Positions 8,632-18,085 of a stretch of DNA of 49,602 nucleotides are shown one piece after another. The number at the start of each line of letters is the position of its first letter. Positions within the stretch are counted from its first letter, which is position 1. The position numbers and the translations under genes are program-made. The notes beneath the pieces are model-generated. The model was not told the DNA's origin. It saw nothing but the letters and a program-made list of their open reading frames with translations, and did no database searches. The stretch lies in the NCBI GenBank assembly GCA_002329075.1, contig DCXR01000007.1:35897-85498 (forward strand), read 5' to 3'. Source of the DNA: Candidatus Neomicrothrix sp. UBA2131 (lineage in GTDB: Bacteria; Actinomycetota; Acidimicrobiia; Acidimicrobiales; MedAcidi-G1).

Positions 8632-8687
8632 TCCGTGGCACAGCGCATCGGGCGCATGTCGCCAGATGACCAATCATGGGAGACACG

Positions 8688-10589
8688 ATGAGCCAGCGCC
8701 TGACGACGCCGATGGTCCGGGAGGACGGTCGCCTACGCGATGCCACCTGGGACGAGGCCCTCGAACGGGCCGCTGCCGGGTTCCGTAGTGCGATCGACGA
8801 ACACGGTCCGACGTCATTCGGCATCTTCAGCTGCTCGAAGACGACCAACGAGGTCAACTACGCAGTCCAGCGCTTTGCCCGGTCCGTCGTCGGATCGAAC
8901 AACATCGACAGCTGCAATCGAACTTGACATGCTCCCAGCGTCGTCGGTCTGGCGACGGTCTTCGGAGCAGGCGGGGGGACATCTTCGTACCAGGAGGTCG
9001 AGGAGACCGACCTCATCCTCATCTGGGGTTCGAATGCACGGGCCGCCCACCCCGTCTACTTCCACCATGTCCTGAAGGGTCTCCGCAACGGCGCCCGGAT
9101 GTGGGCGGTCGATCCTCGGCGTTCGGCATCGGCCAGGTTTGCCGATGCGTGGCTGGGACTGAACGTCGGCACCGACATCGCACTGGCCAACGGGGTCGCC
9201 CGGGAGATCATCGCCGCCGACATGGTCAACCGTGAGTTCGTCGACAGGGCCACCATCGGCTACGAGGAGTTCGCCGCATTCGTCGACGAATGGACCCTCG
9301 AACGCACCGAAGAGGTCACCGGCGTGCCGGCCCGGGGCATCCGCGAAATGGCACATGCCTACGCCACGGCCCCGACGGCCCAGATCCTCTGGACGCTCGG
9401 AATCACCGAACACCACACCGGCGTCGACAACGTGCTTTCGCTGTGCAACCTGTCCCTCCTCACCGGCCACATCGGCCGCTGGGGATCGGGCCTCTGCCCG
9501 CTGCGCGGCCAGAACAACGTGCAGGGCGGCGGCGACATGGGCGCACTTCCCAACAAGCTGCCGGGCTTCCAGGACATCGGGGATGGCGAGGCACGGGCCA
9601 GGTTCGAGGCGACCTATGGCACGGCGATCCCTGCGGAGAACGGCTGGAACCTCACCGAGATGTTCGAGGCCATGGGTCGCGATGAGCTCAAGGCCCTGTG
9701 GGTAATCGGCGAGAACCCGGCCGACTCGGAGGCAGACGTCAACCACGCCCGCCGACTGCTCGGAAGGCTCGACGTAATGGTCGTCCAGGACGTGTTCATG
9801 ACCAGGACCGCCGAGATGGCAGATGTCGTACTGCCGGCTGCCCTCGGGTGGGTGGAGTCGGACGGCACCGTCACCAGCAGCGAACGCCGTGTCCAGCGCA
9901 CCCGGGCAGCGATTCCGCCCCCCGGCCTGGCCCGTCAGGAGATCGACATCGTCGCCGAGATGGCCGAGCGCATGGGCGCAACTGGCTGGGGCCGCCCGAC
10001 CGCCGGTGAACTCTGGGAGGAACTCCGCACGCTCTCGCCGATGCACGCCGGCATGTCGTGGGAACGGATCGAGGTCGAGGGCGGCATCCAGTGGCCATGC
10101 CCCGACGACGACCACCCCGGCAGCCCGTTCCTGCACGGTCGCCTCTGGGAGAACCCGGTTGGCGGGCGACCCGCCCCGTTCTCGTGCGTGCAATGGAGGC
10201 CGCCGATTGACGAACTCACCGAAGAGTTTCCGCTCCGGCTCACCACCGGCCGGGCCCTCGATTCGTACAACACCGGGGTCCAGTCCGGAAGGTACAACTC
10301 GCCGATCCGCTCCGGCGAGGCGCTCGAGCTTTCGACGGCGGACGCCATCGCACTGGGTGTCCAGGCCGGTGAGCTGGTCAGCGTCTCGTCACGCCGCGGA
10401 TCCATCGAGATGACCGTGGCGATCGACGCCACCCTGCAGGCCGGCCTGGCGTTCACGACGTTCCACTTCCCGGACCTTGCCGACGTCAACCAGCTGACCT
10501 CGGATGCCTACGACCCGAAGTCCGGCACCGCCGAATTCAAGGCGGCGGCCATCCGGGTCGACAAGTTGGAGGCGAGGGCCGATGCCTGA
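8688..10589 (+). CDS. fdhA: Selenocysteine-containing formate dehydrogenase, molybdopterin catalytic subunit (UGA at 8925-8927 read as Sec)
   Basis: One open frame of 633 residues is broken only by a TGA at codon 80. Around it the protein reads CNRT-U-HAPSVVGLAT, matching E. coli FdhF around its Sec140 (R-V-U-H-G-P-S-V). The next residue, His81, is the conserved active-site His. The rest matches the Mo/W-bisMGD domain throughout: VRGQNNVQGGGDMGALP, VVQDVFMTRTAEMADVVLP, and a C-terminal dinucleotide-binding domain. It would oxidise formate to CO2. The usual N-terminal [4Fe-4S] domain is absent: the protein starts at RLTTPM, just where that domain ends in FdhF, and the missing part is the separate gene at 12369. 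ATG 8688 has GGGAG 5 nt upstream; ATG 8676 is the alternative. The 3' end overlaps the next gene by 8 nt. Confidence 0.93.
8925..8957 (+). promoter_or_regulatory. SECIS element of the formate dehydrogenase mRNA
   Basis: The Sec UGA is at 8925-8927. After an 11-nt spacer, CGUCGUC (8939-8945) pairs with GGCGACG (8951-8957) in a 7-bp stem including one G-U pair. The loop is GGUCU (8946-8950) and starts at nucleotide 19 after the UGA. E. coli fdhF has the same loop sequence at the same distance, from memory. SelB would bind this hairpin. Confidence 0.88.
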
Positions 10590-12372
10590 CCTGCGGTTCG
10601 GTGATGCCGGACCCACCGACGAAGAGCGCATCGCCGTCGACGATGTCGTCGCCGACCTCGGCGCCGTGTTGGTCGTGGAGGGCGAGCGCCTCGTGTACGC
10701 AGGACGGGCACGGACCGCCGAGCGCCGACACCTGCTGTTGCCGGCGCTCCACGCCATCCAGCGGGCCTCGGGCTGGATCAGTCCCGGCGGGCTCGACTAC
10801 GCCTGCCGGCAACTCGAGGTGCCGCCAGCCGAGGCCTACGGCGTGGCGACCTTCTACCACCTGTTCACGCACGAGGTGCCGACGGCCACCGACGTGGTGC
10901 ACGTCTGCGACGACGTTGCCTGCCGGCCGGTTGGTGCACTCGACCTGATCGACGAACTGCGTGCCGCCGGCCACCACGTGAAGGCCAGCCCGTGCCTCGG
11001 ACAATGTGAACGGGGACCGGCCGTGCTGGTCCAACGCACCGGCGGCCACGACCTCACGATCGCACCAGGTTCCGTCGACGGGGTCGCCGTGGCGATCTCG
11101 GGCCGCACCTCCTCCGCCTCGGTCACCCTGCACCAGGCGGGCTCGCCCGGCCTGCGGCTGCTCGCCCGGGTAGGCGTAGTCGATCCCGGGAGCCTCGATG
11201 ACTACCGGGCCAACGGTGGCTATCGGGCGCTCGACGCAGCGCTGGCCATGGGACCGGACCGGGTCATCGAGGAGGTGACCACCGCCGGCCTCTCCGGCCG
11301 TGGCGGCGCCGCCTTCCCGACAGGCGCCAAGTGGCGTGGCGTGGCCGACCAGCAGGGCCGACCCCGTCACCTGGTCTGCAACGCCGACGAGTCCGAGCCC
11401 GGGACCTTCAAGGACCGGGTTGTCATGGAGGGCGACCCGTTCTCCCTGGTCGAGGCCATGACGATCGCCGGCATCGCCATCGGCGCCGAGCAGGGTTGGC
11501 TCTACCTCCGCGGCGAGTATCCGGTGGCCGCCCACCGCCTGCGCTCCGCCATCGAACAGGCGCGGGTTGCCGGCCTGCTCGGTGACGATGTCGCCGGGTC
11601 CGGGAAGCGCTTCGACATCGACCTGCGCGTCGGCGCCGGCGCCTACATCTGCGGTGAGGAGACGGCCCTTTTCAACTCGATCGAGGGCTTCCGGGGCGAG
11701 CCCCGCAACAAGCCGCCGTTCCCGACGACGCACGGCCTCTTCGGCCAGCCCACGGCGATCAACAACGTCGAGACGCTGGTCAACGTGCTCCCGATCATGG
11801 TGGATGGTGGCGAGGCCTACAGGGCCACCGGAACCGAACGCTCGCCGGGTACCCGCCTCTTCTGCCTCAGCGGCAGGGTGGCGAACCCCGGCATCTACGA
11901 GCACGAGTTCGGGATCACCCTGCGCGGCGTCCTCGAGGCGGCCGGTGGTGTGATCGGCGCCGACGAACCCCACGCCGTACTGCTCGGTGGGGCGGCCGGC
12001 TTCTTCGTCCGTTCCGGACAACTCGACCTCCCGCTGACCCTCGAGGACACGCGTGCTGCCGGCGTGTCGCTCGGCTCCGGCGTCGTCATGGTGTTCGGCG
12101 AGGAGGACGACATGGTCGACACGGTGCGCCGCGTGGCCGAGTTCTTCCGCGACGAGTCCTGCGGCCAGTGCGTGCCCTGCCGGGTCGGCACGATCCGCCA
12201 GGAGGAGGTCCTGGTCCGACTCCGCGACGGGGCGACCCTCGATGCCGAGCGTGACCTCCTCGACGACCTGGCGGCGGTCATGGGCGACGCCTCGATCTGT
12301 GGGCTCGGCCAGATGGCGTCCGGCGCCGTCCGTTCCGCCCTGGACCTCGGCCTGCTGGAGGGTTCCCGATGA
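10582..12372 (+). CDS. fdhB: Formate dehydrogenase NAD/FMN subunit (NuoE-NuoF fusion)
   Basis: A 596-residue fusion. Residues about 30-160 are a thioredoxin-like [2Fe-2S] NuoE domain with Cys109, Cys114, Cys138 and Cys142. Residues about 200-596 are a NuoF domain with FMN/NADH-binding stretches (GRGGAAFPTGAKW at about 237-249) and a [4Fe-4S] site at Cys527, Cys530, Cys533 and Cys573. It would pass electrons from the Sec subunit through Fe-S clusters to FMN and NAD, making a soluble NAD-reducing formate dehydrogenase. The ATG at 10582 lies inside the end of the catalytic gene (8-nt overlap), and its own stop overlaps the next start (ATGA). The open frame extends upstream of 10582 but there it is only out-of-frame fdhA sequence. 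Confidence 0.92.
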   Translation: MPDLRFGDAGPTDEERIAVDDVVADLGAVLVVEGERLVYAGRARTAERRHLLLPALHAIQRASGWISPGGLDYACRQLEVPPAEAYGVATFYHLFTHEVPTATDVVHVCDDVACRPVGALDLIDELRAAGHHVKASPCLGQCERGPAVLVQRTGGHDLTIAPGSVDGVAVAISGRTSSASVTLHQAGSPGLRLLARVGVVDPGSLDDYRANGGYRALDAALAMGPDRVIEEVTTAGLSGRGGAAFPTGAKWRGVADQQGRPRHLVCNADESEPGTFKDRVVMEGDPFSLVEAMTIAGIAIGAEQGWLYLRGEYPVAAHRLRSAIEQARVAGLLGDDVAGSGKRFDIDLRVGAGAYICGEETALFNSIEGFRGEPRNKPPFPTTHGLFGQPTAINNVETLVNVLPIMVDGGEAYRATGTERSPGTRLFCLSGRVANPGIYEHEFGITLRGVLEAAGGVIGADEPHAVLLGGAAGFFVRSGQLDLPLTLEDTRAAGVSLGSGVVMVFGEEDDMVDTVRRVAEFFRDESCGQCVPCRVGTIRQEEVLVRLRDGATLDAERDLLDDLAAVMGDASICGLGQMASGAVRSALDLGLLEGSR

Positions 12373-13232
12373 ACGACATCCCGGTTTCCACACCTCGTCG
12401 CCTGGTCGAGTTGACCATAGATGGTGGGACCGTCCGGGTTCCCGAGGGGTCGACGATCCTGGACGCCTGCCGGCAGGAGGGCATCGACACGCCCACGCTG
12501 TGCTGGGCCGAGAACCTCACGCCCGTCAACGTCTGTCGCGTCTGCGTCGTCGAGGTCGAGAACTCCCGGGTGCTCGTGCCTTCGTGTTCGCGTGCGGCGG
12601 AGGACGGAATGGTCGTGGCCACCGACTCCGAGAAGGTTCGCACAAGTCGGAAGATGGTCTACGAACTCCTGGCCTCGTCGGTCGACCTGGACCGGGCGGA
12701 CGCCGAAGTCCACGCCTGGATGGACCACTACGGCGCCGACCCCTCACGAATGGGGGACAGGGGTGACATCGCCACCGTGGCACAGCGGCCAAAGGTCCAG
12801 GATGACCTCTATGTACGCGATTACGAGCGCTGCATCCTCTGTTACAAGTGCGTCGAGGCCTGCGGGGAGGACGCCCAGCACACCTTCGCCATCGCCGCGG
12901 CCGGACGGGGTTTCGACGCCCACATCTCCACCGAGTTCGACGTCACGCTGCCCGACTCCGCCTGCGTCTACTGCGGCAACTGCATCGGCGTGTGCCCAAC
13001 GGGTGCGCTCGTGTTCAAGACCGAGCACGACATGCGCGAGGAGGGCTCATGGGACGAGGAAGCCCAGAGTGTCACCACCACGGTCTGTACGTTCTGCGGC
13101 GTGGGCTGCAACCTCGAACTCCACGTCCAGGAGGAGCAGATAGTCAAGGTGACCTCGCCGACCGACCACTCGGTCACGAACGGCCACCTCTGCATCAAGG
13201 GCCGCTTCGGCTGGCAGCACGCGCAGTCGTAG
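12369..13232 (+). CDS. Detached N-terminal Fe-S module of formate dehydrogenase (2Fe-2S, two 4Fe-4S, Mo-domain 4Fe-4S)
   Basis: A 287-residue protein that is normally the N-terminus of the catalytic subunit. In order: a [2Fe-2S] ferredoxin domain (Cys45, 56, 59, 73); a bacterial two-[4Fe-4S] ferredoxin (Cys155, 158, 161, 165 and Cys199, 202, 205, 209); and the [4Fe-4S] domain of molybdopterin oxidoreductases (Cys240, 243, 247, 275, with Lys277 in CIKG). No cysteine lies between 73 and 155, so the NuoG-type His/Cys cluster is missing. It ends GRFGWQHAQS, exactly where FdhF runs on into the RL.TPM that begins the Sec subunit. The two pieces total 920 residues, the normal size of an undivided subunit. 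It is last in the operon and overlaps fdhB by 4 nt. Confidence 0.92.
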   Translation: MNDIPVSTPRRLVELTIDGGTVRVPEGSTILDACRQEGIDTPTLCWAENLTPVNVCRVCVVEVENSRVLVPSCSRAAEDGMVVATDSEKVRTSRKMVYELLASSVDLDRADAEVHAWMDHYGADPSRMGDRGDIATVAQRPKVQDDLYVRDYERCILCYKCVEACGEDAQHTFAIAAAGRGFDAHISTEFDVTLPDSACVYCGNCIGVCPTGALVFKTEHDMREEGSWDEEAQSVTTTVCTFCGVGCNLELHVQEEQIVKVTSPTDHSVTNGHLCIKGRFGWQHAQS

Positions 13233-13247
13233 CCCCGGACCCTTCCG

Positions 13248-13880
13248 TCAGGCGTCACCTCCGGTCTTGACGAGGGTGACCACCCAGCCTTCGATGCCCG
13301 CCCCCGGCAGGTGCTCGCCGTGCTGGCGGAACGTGGTGGTTGCGAGGCCGTCCGCCTCCACGGCGTCGAACTCGGCCGGCATCGAGCCCTCATCCCAGAA
13401 GTGGTCGTTCAGGCCGACGACGACCACCCCGCCGGGGCGGACGGCGCGCAGCACATCCCGGAGGGCGTCGGCCCGGATGTGCCCGAACGAGAACACGCCG
13501 ACGGCCGTCGCCGCGTCATAGGTGGCATCGGCGACGTCGAGGCCCTGGTTCAGGTCCGCTTCGAAGAGGGTTTCGTAGGCACCGGTCTCGACGGCCAGGG
13601 CGAGCATGGAGGGGGAGAGGTCGCAGCCGTCGATCAACGCATAGCCGCCCCGGGCCAGTGCCACTCCGGAGAGGCCGCTCCCGCAACCCACGTCGAGGAC
13701 CCGGGCATCGGGACCGACGCCCGAGGCCAGGAGGGCGCGGGTGCAGCGTTCGGGCTGGGCATACCGGTTCTCCTCGCCGATCTCGGTGTCGTAGGTCCCT
13801 GCCCAGGCCTCGTAGTGCGCCAGCGTGGCCTCGGTCGTCCCGAGGCCGTAGGAGGAAGGGAGGAACTTCTCGTCGCCCAA
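13248..13880 (-). CDS. Class I SAM-dependent methyltransferase
   Basis: A 210-residue methyltransferase of unknown substrate. The SAM-binding glycine motif is LDVGCGSGLSGVAL at about 62-75, followed by an acidic residue in DGCDLS. The start is a TTG at 13880 with a strong AGGAGG 9 nt upstream, and the translation starting there, MGDEKFLPSS, shows no better ATG. It is convergent with the formate dehydrogenase operon, with only 15 nt between the stops, and divergent from the ABC permease. Nothing in the context fixes its role. Confidence 0.8.
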   Translation of the reverse strand: MGDEKFLPSSYGLGTTEATLAHYEAWAGTYDTEIGEENRYAQPERCTRALLASGVGPDARVLDVGCGSGLSGVALARGGYALIDGCDLSPSMLALAVETGAYETLFEADLNQGLDVADATYDAATAVGVFSFGHIRADALRDVLRAVRPGGVVVVGLNDHFWDEGSMPAEFDAVEADGLATTTFRQHGEHLPGAGIEGWVVTLVKTGGDA

Positions 13881-13967
13881 GGTGTCGTCCTCCTGTCGTG
13901 GCCGGTCGCAGTGCCCCGGCAGGTTAGGGTCCCGCGGCAGATTTCGTCCCGGACCGGAGGACCCTCG

Positions 13968-14807
13968 ATGGACAGTGATGCGAGGACGGCGTCATCTGAC
14001 CACCCAGAGGTGGCCCACCTCCCACAACGCAAGGCGGTGAGGGTCAGGGACGAACGGCCCTGGTGGGACACCTTCCCCTGGTGGGGCGTCATCATCTCCG
14101 CCGTTCTCATCTGGATGGCAGTCCAGATCGTCCAGAACGACGATTACAACCTCGCCTGGGAGCGGATCTACCCCGGCCTGCGCATCACCGTCAGGACGAC
14201 GTTCCAGGCGTTCGGAATTGCCCTCATCATCGGCCTGGTCACCGGCGTCGGGCAGATCTCGCGCAACGTTGTCGTCCGTAACCTGTCACGCACCTACGTC
14301 GAGTTCATCCGGGGCATTCCGATCCTGCCCCTGATCTTCACGGTGGCGCTGATCGTCGTGCCGTGGGCCCAGGACCGCATCGGTTACAAGATCGGTTTCG
14401 AGATGCGGGCGACCGTGACCCTGGCCCTCATCTACGGCGCCTATATGGCGGAGATCTTCCGCGGCGGCATCCAGTCGATCCCACCCGGCCAGACCGAGGC
14501 TGGTCGGTCACTCGGCCTTTCGGGGCGCCAGACCATGCGCTCCGTGGTACTCCCGCAGGCCATGCGGGCGATCATCCCGCCGCTCGGCAACGACTTCATC
14601 GCCGTGCTCAAGGACACATCGCTGCTCTCGGTCCTCGGCGTGCTCGAGATCACACAGAAGACCCGTCAGTTCTCAGCGAGCACCTTCAAGTTCCGGGAGG
14701 GCTACTTCGTCGTTGCCTTCATCTACCTCTGCCTCACCCTCGGCCTGTCGATCCTGCTCGGGGTGCTCGAGCGCCGGATGACCAGGGACCGGAAGGGAGA
14801 GCGCTGA
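13968..14807 (+). CDS. Amino-acid-type (PAAT/HAAT) ABC transporter permease
   Basis: A 279-residue inner-membrane permease of the His/Glu/polar amino-acid family. A roughly 50-residue cytoplasmic N-terminus is followed by several membrane segments. The permease signature is seen in FRGGIQSIPPGQTEAGRSLG and continues through VLPQAMRAIIPPLGNDFI, which contacts the ATPase. GGAGG lies 7 nt before the ATG, and a TAGGGT box at 13925-13930 could be its -10. The ATPase gene starts 1 nt after its stop. No substrate-binding protein gene is adjacent, so the solute is not shown. Downstream aconitase X genes suggest hydroxyproline or a related amino acid. Confidence 0.88.
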   Translation: MDSDARTASSDHPEVAHLPQRKAVRVRDERPWWDTFPWWGVIISAVLIWMAVQIVQNDDYNLAWERIYPGLRITVRTTFQAFGIALIIGLVTGVGQISRNVVVRNLSRTYVEFIRGIPILPLIFTVALIVVPWAQDRIGYKIGFEMRATVTLALIYGAYMAEIFRGGIQSIPPGQTEAGRSLGLSGRQTMRSVVLPQAMRAIIPPLGNDFIAVLKDTSLLSVLGVLEITQKTRQFSASTFKFREGYFVVAFIYLCLTLGLSILLGVLERRMTRDRKGER

Positions 14808-14808
14808 G

Positions 14809-15570
<762 letters not shown>

Positions 15571-15592
15571 CCCGGCGGAGCGGGCGGGCACC

Positions 15593-15598
15593 TACGCT
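15593..15598 (+). promoter_or_regulatory. Putative -10 box, leaderless aconitase X transcript
   Basis: TACGCT ends 6 nt before the GTG at 15605 and no Shine-Dalgarno precedes it. The same TANNNT-N6-9-start arrangement recurs before at least eight other genes in the window, which supports this GTG as the true start. Confidence 0.45.
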
Positions 15599-15604
15599 GC
15601 GCAG

Positions 15605-16885
15605 GTGGCCCTCCATCTGACCGACGAAGACGCCCGTCGCCTGGACGGGGGCGACGGTCCGGCCATCCGACTGGCGATGCGCGTGGTGGTCCGCCTGGCG
15701 GAGGCCCTCGGTGCGGAGGAACTGCTCGACATCTCCGCTGCCCATGTCGACTCGTGCATGTACCACGGGCGGGCTCCGCTGGAATTCGCCGAACGCCTGG
15801 CCGCCGACGGGGCGACCGTCGTCGTGCCCACGACCCTGAACGCGTCGTCGCTCGACCTCCTGCACCCCGACCTGTACCGGGGGGATCCCGAGGAGGGTCT
15901 CCTGGCCCGGCGCCTCATGGATGCCTACGTCGGCATGGGTTGTCGGCCCACCTGGACATGTGCCCCCTACCAACTGGAGGAACGCCCCGCTTTCGGGGAG
16001 CAGATCGCCTGGGCCGAGTCGAACGCCATCGCCTTCGCCAACTCGGTGCTCGGTGCACGCACCGACCGCTACGGCGACTTCGTCGACATCTGTGCGGCTG
16101 TCACAGGCCGGGCGCCGGCGGCGGGCCTCCACCTCGACGAGAACCGCCTAGCCACCATCGTCTTCCGCCTCGGCGAGCTGACGCCCGAGTTGTACACCAG
16201 CTCGTTGCTGCCGCAGGTTCTCGGAACGCTCGTCGGCTCGGTGGTCGGGAACCGGGTTCCGGTCATCGATGGCGTGCCCGACCCGCCGGGGGAGGACTGG
16301 TTGAAGGCGTTGGGATCTGCCGCCGCTTCTGCCGGAAGCGTCGGGATGTTCCACGTCGTCGGGGCAACCCCCGAGGCGCCGACCCTGGAGGTAGCACTGG
16401 GAGGCCGGCAACCAGACGAGGTGGTCGTCGTGAGATCCGATGACCTGCGCCGGACCCGAGACCTGTTGACCACGGCGGTCGGTAGCGACCTTGCGACCGT
16501 CAGCCTCGGGACACCGCACTACTCGGTCGCTGAGATCGGCCGCTTCGTCGAGGCACTCGCCGGCCGCAACGTGCACCCGGCGGTCGACGTGTACATCTCG
16601 ACGGGCCGGGGAGTGCTCGACGAAGTCGAGGACCGTGGGTGGGCAGAAGGCCTGCGGTCCGCCGGCGTGACGATTGTGACCGACACCTGCACCTACGTGA
16701 CCCCGATTCTTCGCGAAACCTCGAGGCCGGCCATGACCGACTCGGCAAAGTGGGCCTACTACGCCCCGGGCAACCTCGGCGTCGATGTGGTGTTGGCGAG
16801 CACACGGGAGTGCGTCGAGTCGGCGGTCGCAGGCAAGGTGGTTCTGGACGATGCGATCTGGACCGAAGGTCACTTCGATGGCTGA
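15605..16885 (+). CDS. Aconitase X large (catalytic) subunit, probable cis-3-hydroxy-L-proline dehydratase
   Basis: A 426-residue protein of the aconitase X catalytic domain family, starting VALHLTDEDARRLDGGDG. The family stretches are easy to see, including the N-terminal LTDEDARRLDG and a C-terminal region with TDTCTYVTP and SAKWAYYAPGNLG. Bacterial type II aconitase X enzymes dehydrate cis-3-hydroxy-L-proline; the archaeal type I enzyme acts in the mevalonate pathway. Here the swivel domain is a separate gene that overlaps by 8 nt, the two-polypeptide form. An amino-acid transporter lies just upstream. The open frame extends further 5' but only as out-of-frame ATPase sequence. The substrate is inferred. 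Confidence 0.83.
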   Translation: MALHLTDEDARRLDGGDGPAIRLAMRVVVRLAEALGAEELLDISAAHVDSCMYHGRAPLEFAERLAADGATVVVPTTLNASSLDLLHPDLYRGDPEEGLLARRLMDAYVGMGCRPTWTCAPYQLEERPAFGEQIAWAESNAIAFANSVLGARTDRYGDFVDICAAVTGRAPAAGLHLDENRLATIVFRLGELTPELYTSSLLPQVLGTLVGSVVGNRVPVIDGVPDPPGEDWLKALGSAAASAGSVGMFHVVGATPEAPTLEVALGGRQPDEVVVVRSDDLRRTRDLLTTAVGSDLATVSLGTPHYSVAEIGRFVEALAGRNVHPAVDVYISTGRGVLDEVEDRGWAEGLRSAGVTIVTDTCTYVTPILRETSRPAMTDSAKWAYYAPGNLGVDVVLASTRECVESAVAGKVVLDDAIWTEGHFDG

Positions 16886-17309
16886 GCCACCGCAGGTCCA
16901 GGTCGCAGGTCCGTCTTCGGGTCCGGTCGAAGGCGTGGTGCTGCACCTAGACGAACCGCTCAGCTTCTGGGGCGGCTTCGATTCTGCGAGCGGTGAGATC
17001 ATCGATCGCCACCATCCCCAGTTGGGCCGCTCGGTCGCCGGCCGGGTGCTCGTCATGCGCACCGGCCGCGGCTCGAGCTCGGGAAGTTCGGTCCTCCTCG
17101 AGGCGGTCCGATGCGGTACGGCGCCAGCGGCGATCGTGATGGTCGAGGCGGACGCGATCGTGGCGTTGGGTGCGATCGTTGCGGACGAGTTCTACGGTGT
17201 CGCGTTGCCGGTTGTGCTGGTGAGTGAGGCGGAGTTGGCTGGCTTGTGCACCGGGATCCGAGTGGGCATTGATCGTGACGGCACGGTCAGAACGATCAAC
17301 GCTGACTGA
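16878..17309 (+). CDS. Aconitase X small (swivel, DUF126) subunit
   Basis: A 143-residue swivel-domain protein partnering the large subunit. It carries the family pattern of a glycine- and serine-rich loop, RTGRGSSSGSSVLLEA at about 57-72, after GRVLVM. In aconitase X this small domain covers the active site. The ATG at 16878 overlaps the large-subunit stop, so the pair is probably co-translated in equal amounts. A hairpin at 17362-17386 may end the transcript. Confidence 0.85.
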   Translation: MAEPPQVQVAGPSSGPVEGVVLHLDEPLSFWGGFDSASGEIIDRHHPQLGRSVAGRVLVMRTGRGSSSGSSVLLEAVRCGTAPAAIVMVEADAIVALGAIVADEFYGVALPVVLVSEAELAGLCTGIRVGIDRDGTVRTINAD

Positions 17310-17361
17310 CCAACCGGCTTCTCCACGGTGGCGGGCGTCGCCGGGCACGGTTCGGTCGCCG

Positions 17362-17386
17362 GGGTACGGCTCCCTCATCCGTACCC
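17362..17386 (+). terminator. Putative hairpin terminator after aconitase X
   Basis: GGGTACGG (17362-17369) and CCGTACCC (17379-17386) form a perfect 8-bp stem with a 9-nt loop, 52 nt after the aconitase X stop. There is no T-run. It lies between convergent genes and could act in both directions. Confidence 0.45.
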
Positions 17387-17521
17387 GATGCCGCCCTCCT
17401 CGAGCCACCTCCGGTGCTCATCACCCTCGACCACGTCTTTCACCAGGCGGGGGACCCCATCGTCCTTTCCGGGGGGAGGGGGGTGGTTGGGAGTTGGCCA
17501 AGGGTCGGGGCTGACCGGTCT

Positions 17522-18085
17522 TCAGGGCTTGTCGGGGATCCAGGGCTCTGTGGTGATGCCGAGGCCGTCGGCGATGCGGTTGGCGTATGCGTAGTAGGCG
17601 GTCACCTCGGCGATGTCGAGGATGTCGCGGTCGCTGAACCCGACAGTTCGGAGGGCGTCGATGTCGGATTCGGCAACTTCGCCCGGTGCGGTGGTCAGTC
17701 GGATCGCGTACCCGAGCATTGCCCGGCGCTGGTCGGAGATCGGTGCCGAGCGCCAGTCGGCTTCGACGGCAGCCACAAGATCATCATCCCGGAGAAGCCG
17801 GCGCAGACCGCGCCGGTGGTGGGTCACTCAATAGTGACAGTCGTTCTCGAGGCTGACCACGAGAGCAATGAGCTCCCGCTCGACCTTGCGCAGTGTGGCG
17901 GTTCCCGCCATAGCCGACGCGTAGAGCCCCAGGTGGGCGCTCAGCCCCCGGGGATTGAGGGAGTGGACGGCCATGATGTGGTCGACGCGTCCGTGGACGG
18001 GATCGACGACCTCGGCATACAGGTCTGCAAGGGATCCTCCTCCGTCCTCCCAGTCGCCGTCGGGAACGGTCCGGATCCATGCCAT
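17522..18085 (-). CDS. AhpD-like peroxidase-related selenoprotein with CxxU active site (UGA at 17830-17828 read as Sec)
   Basis: A 187-residue AhpD/carboxymuconolactone-decarboxylase-family protein (peroxidase-related enzyme type). The frame is continuous except for a TGA at codon 86. Around it the protein reads ENDCHY-U-VTHH. Relatives have C-H-Y-C-V-T-H-H, so the UGA replaces the second cysteine of the redox CxxC and the pair is Cys83/Sec86. The following His residues are the conserved proton-relay histidines. The start MAWIRTVPDG at 18085 matches the family start, and no strong Shine-Dalgarno is seen. Read as two genes, it would give fragments lacking half the active site. It probably reduces peroxides or disulfides. 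From memory, AhpD-like selenoproteins were reported in marine metagenomes. Confidence 0.9.
17798..17830 (-). promoter_or_regulatory. SECIS element of the AhpD-like selenoprotein mRNA
   Basis: On the minus strand the UGA (17830-17828) is followed by 11 nt. CCGGCGC (17816-17810) then pairs perfectly with GCGCCGG (17804-17798) in a 7-bp stem, with loop GGUCU (17809-17805) starting at nucleotide 19. Spacing, stem length and loop equal those in the formate dehydrogenase gene, although the stem sequences differ. Confidence 0.9.

Noticed and set aside
8676..8927. A short stand-alone gene or frameshifted pseudogene at the start of formate dehydrogenase.
   Set aside because: The frame continues unchanged after the TGA, the stop sits exactly at the Sec position and a SECIS hairpin follows. 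It is one selenoprotein gene.
17522..17827. A separate 101-codon gene starting at a GTG after the TGA.
   Set aside because: It lacks half the AhpD fold and its start is the residue after the CxxU motif. It is the C-terminal part of the selenoprotein.
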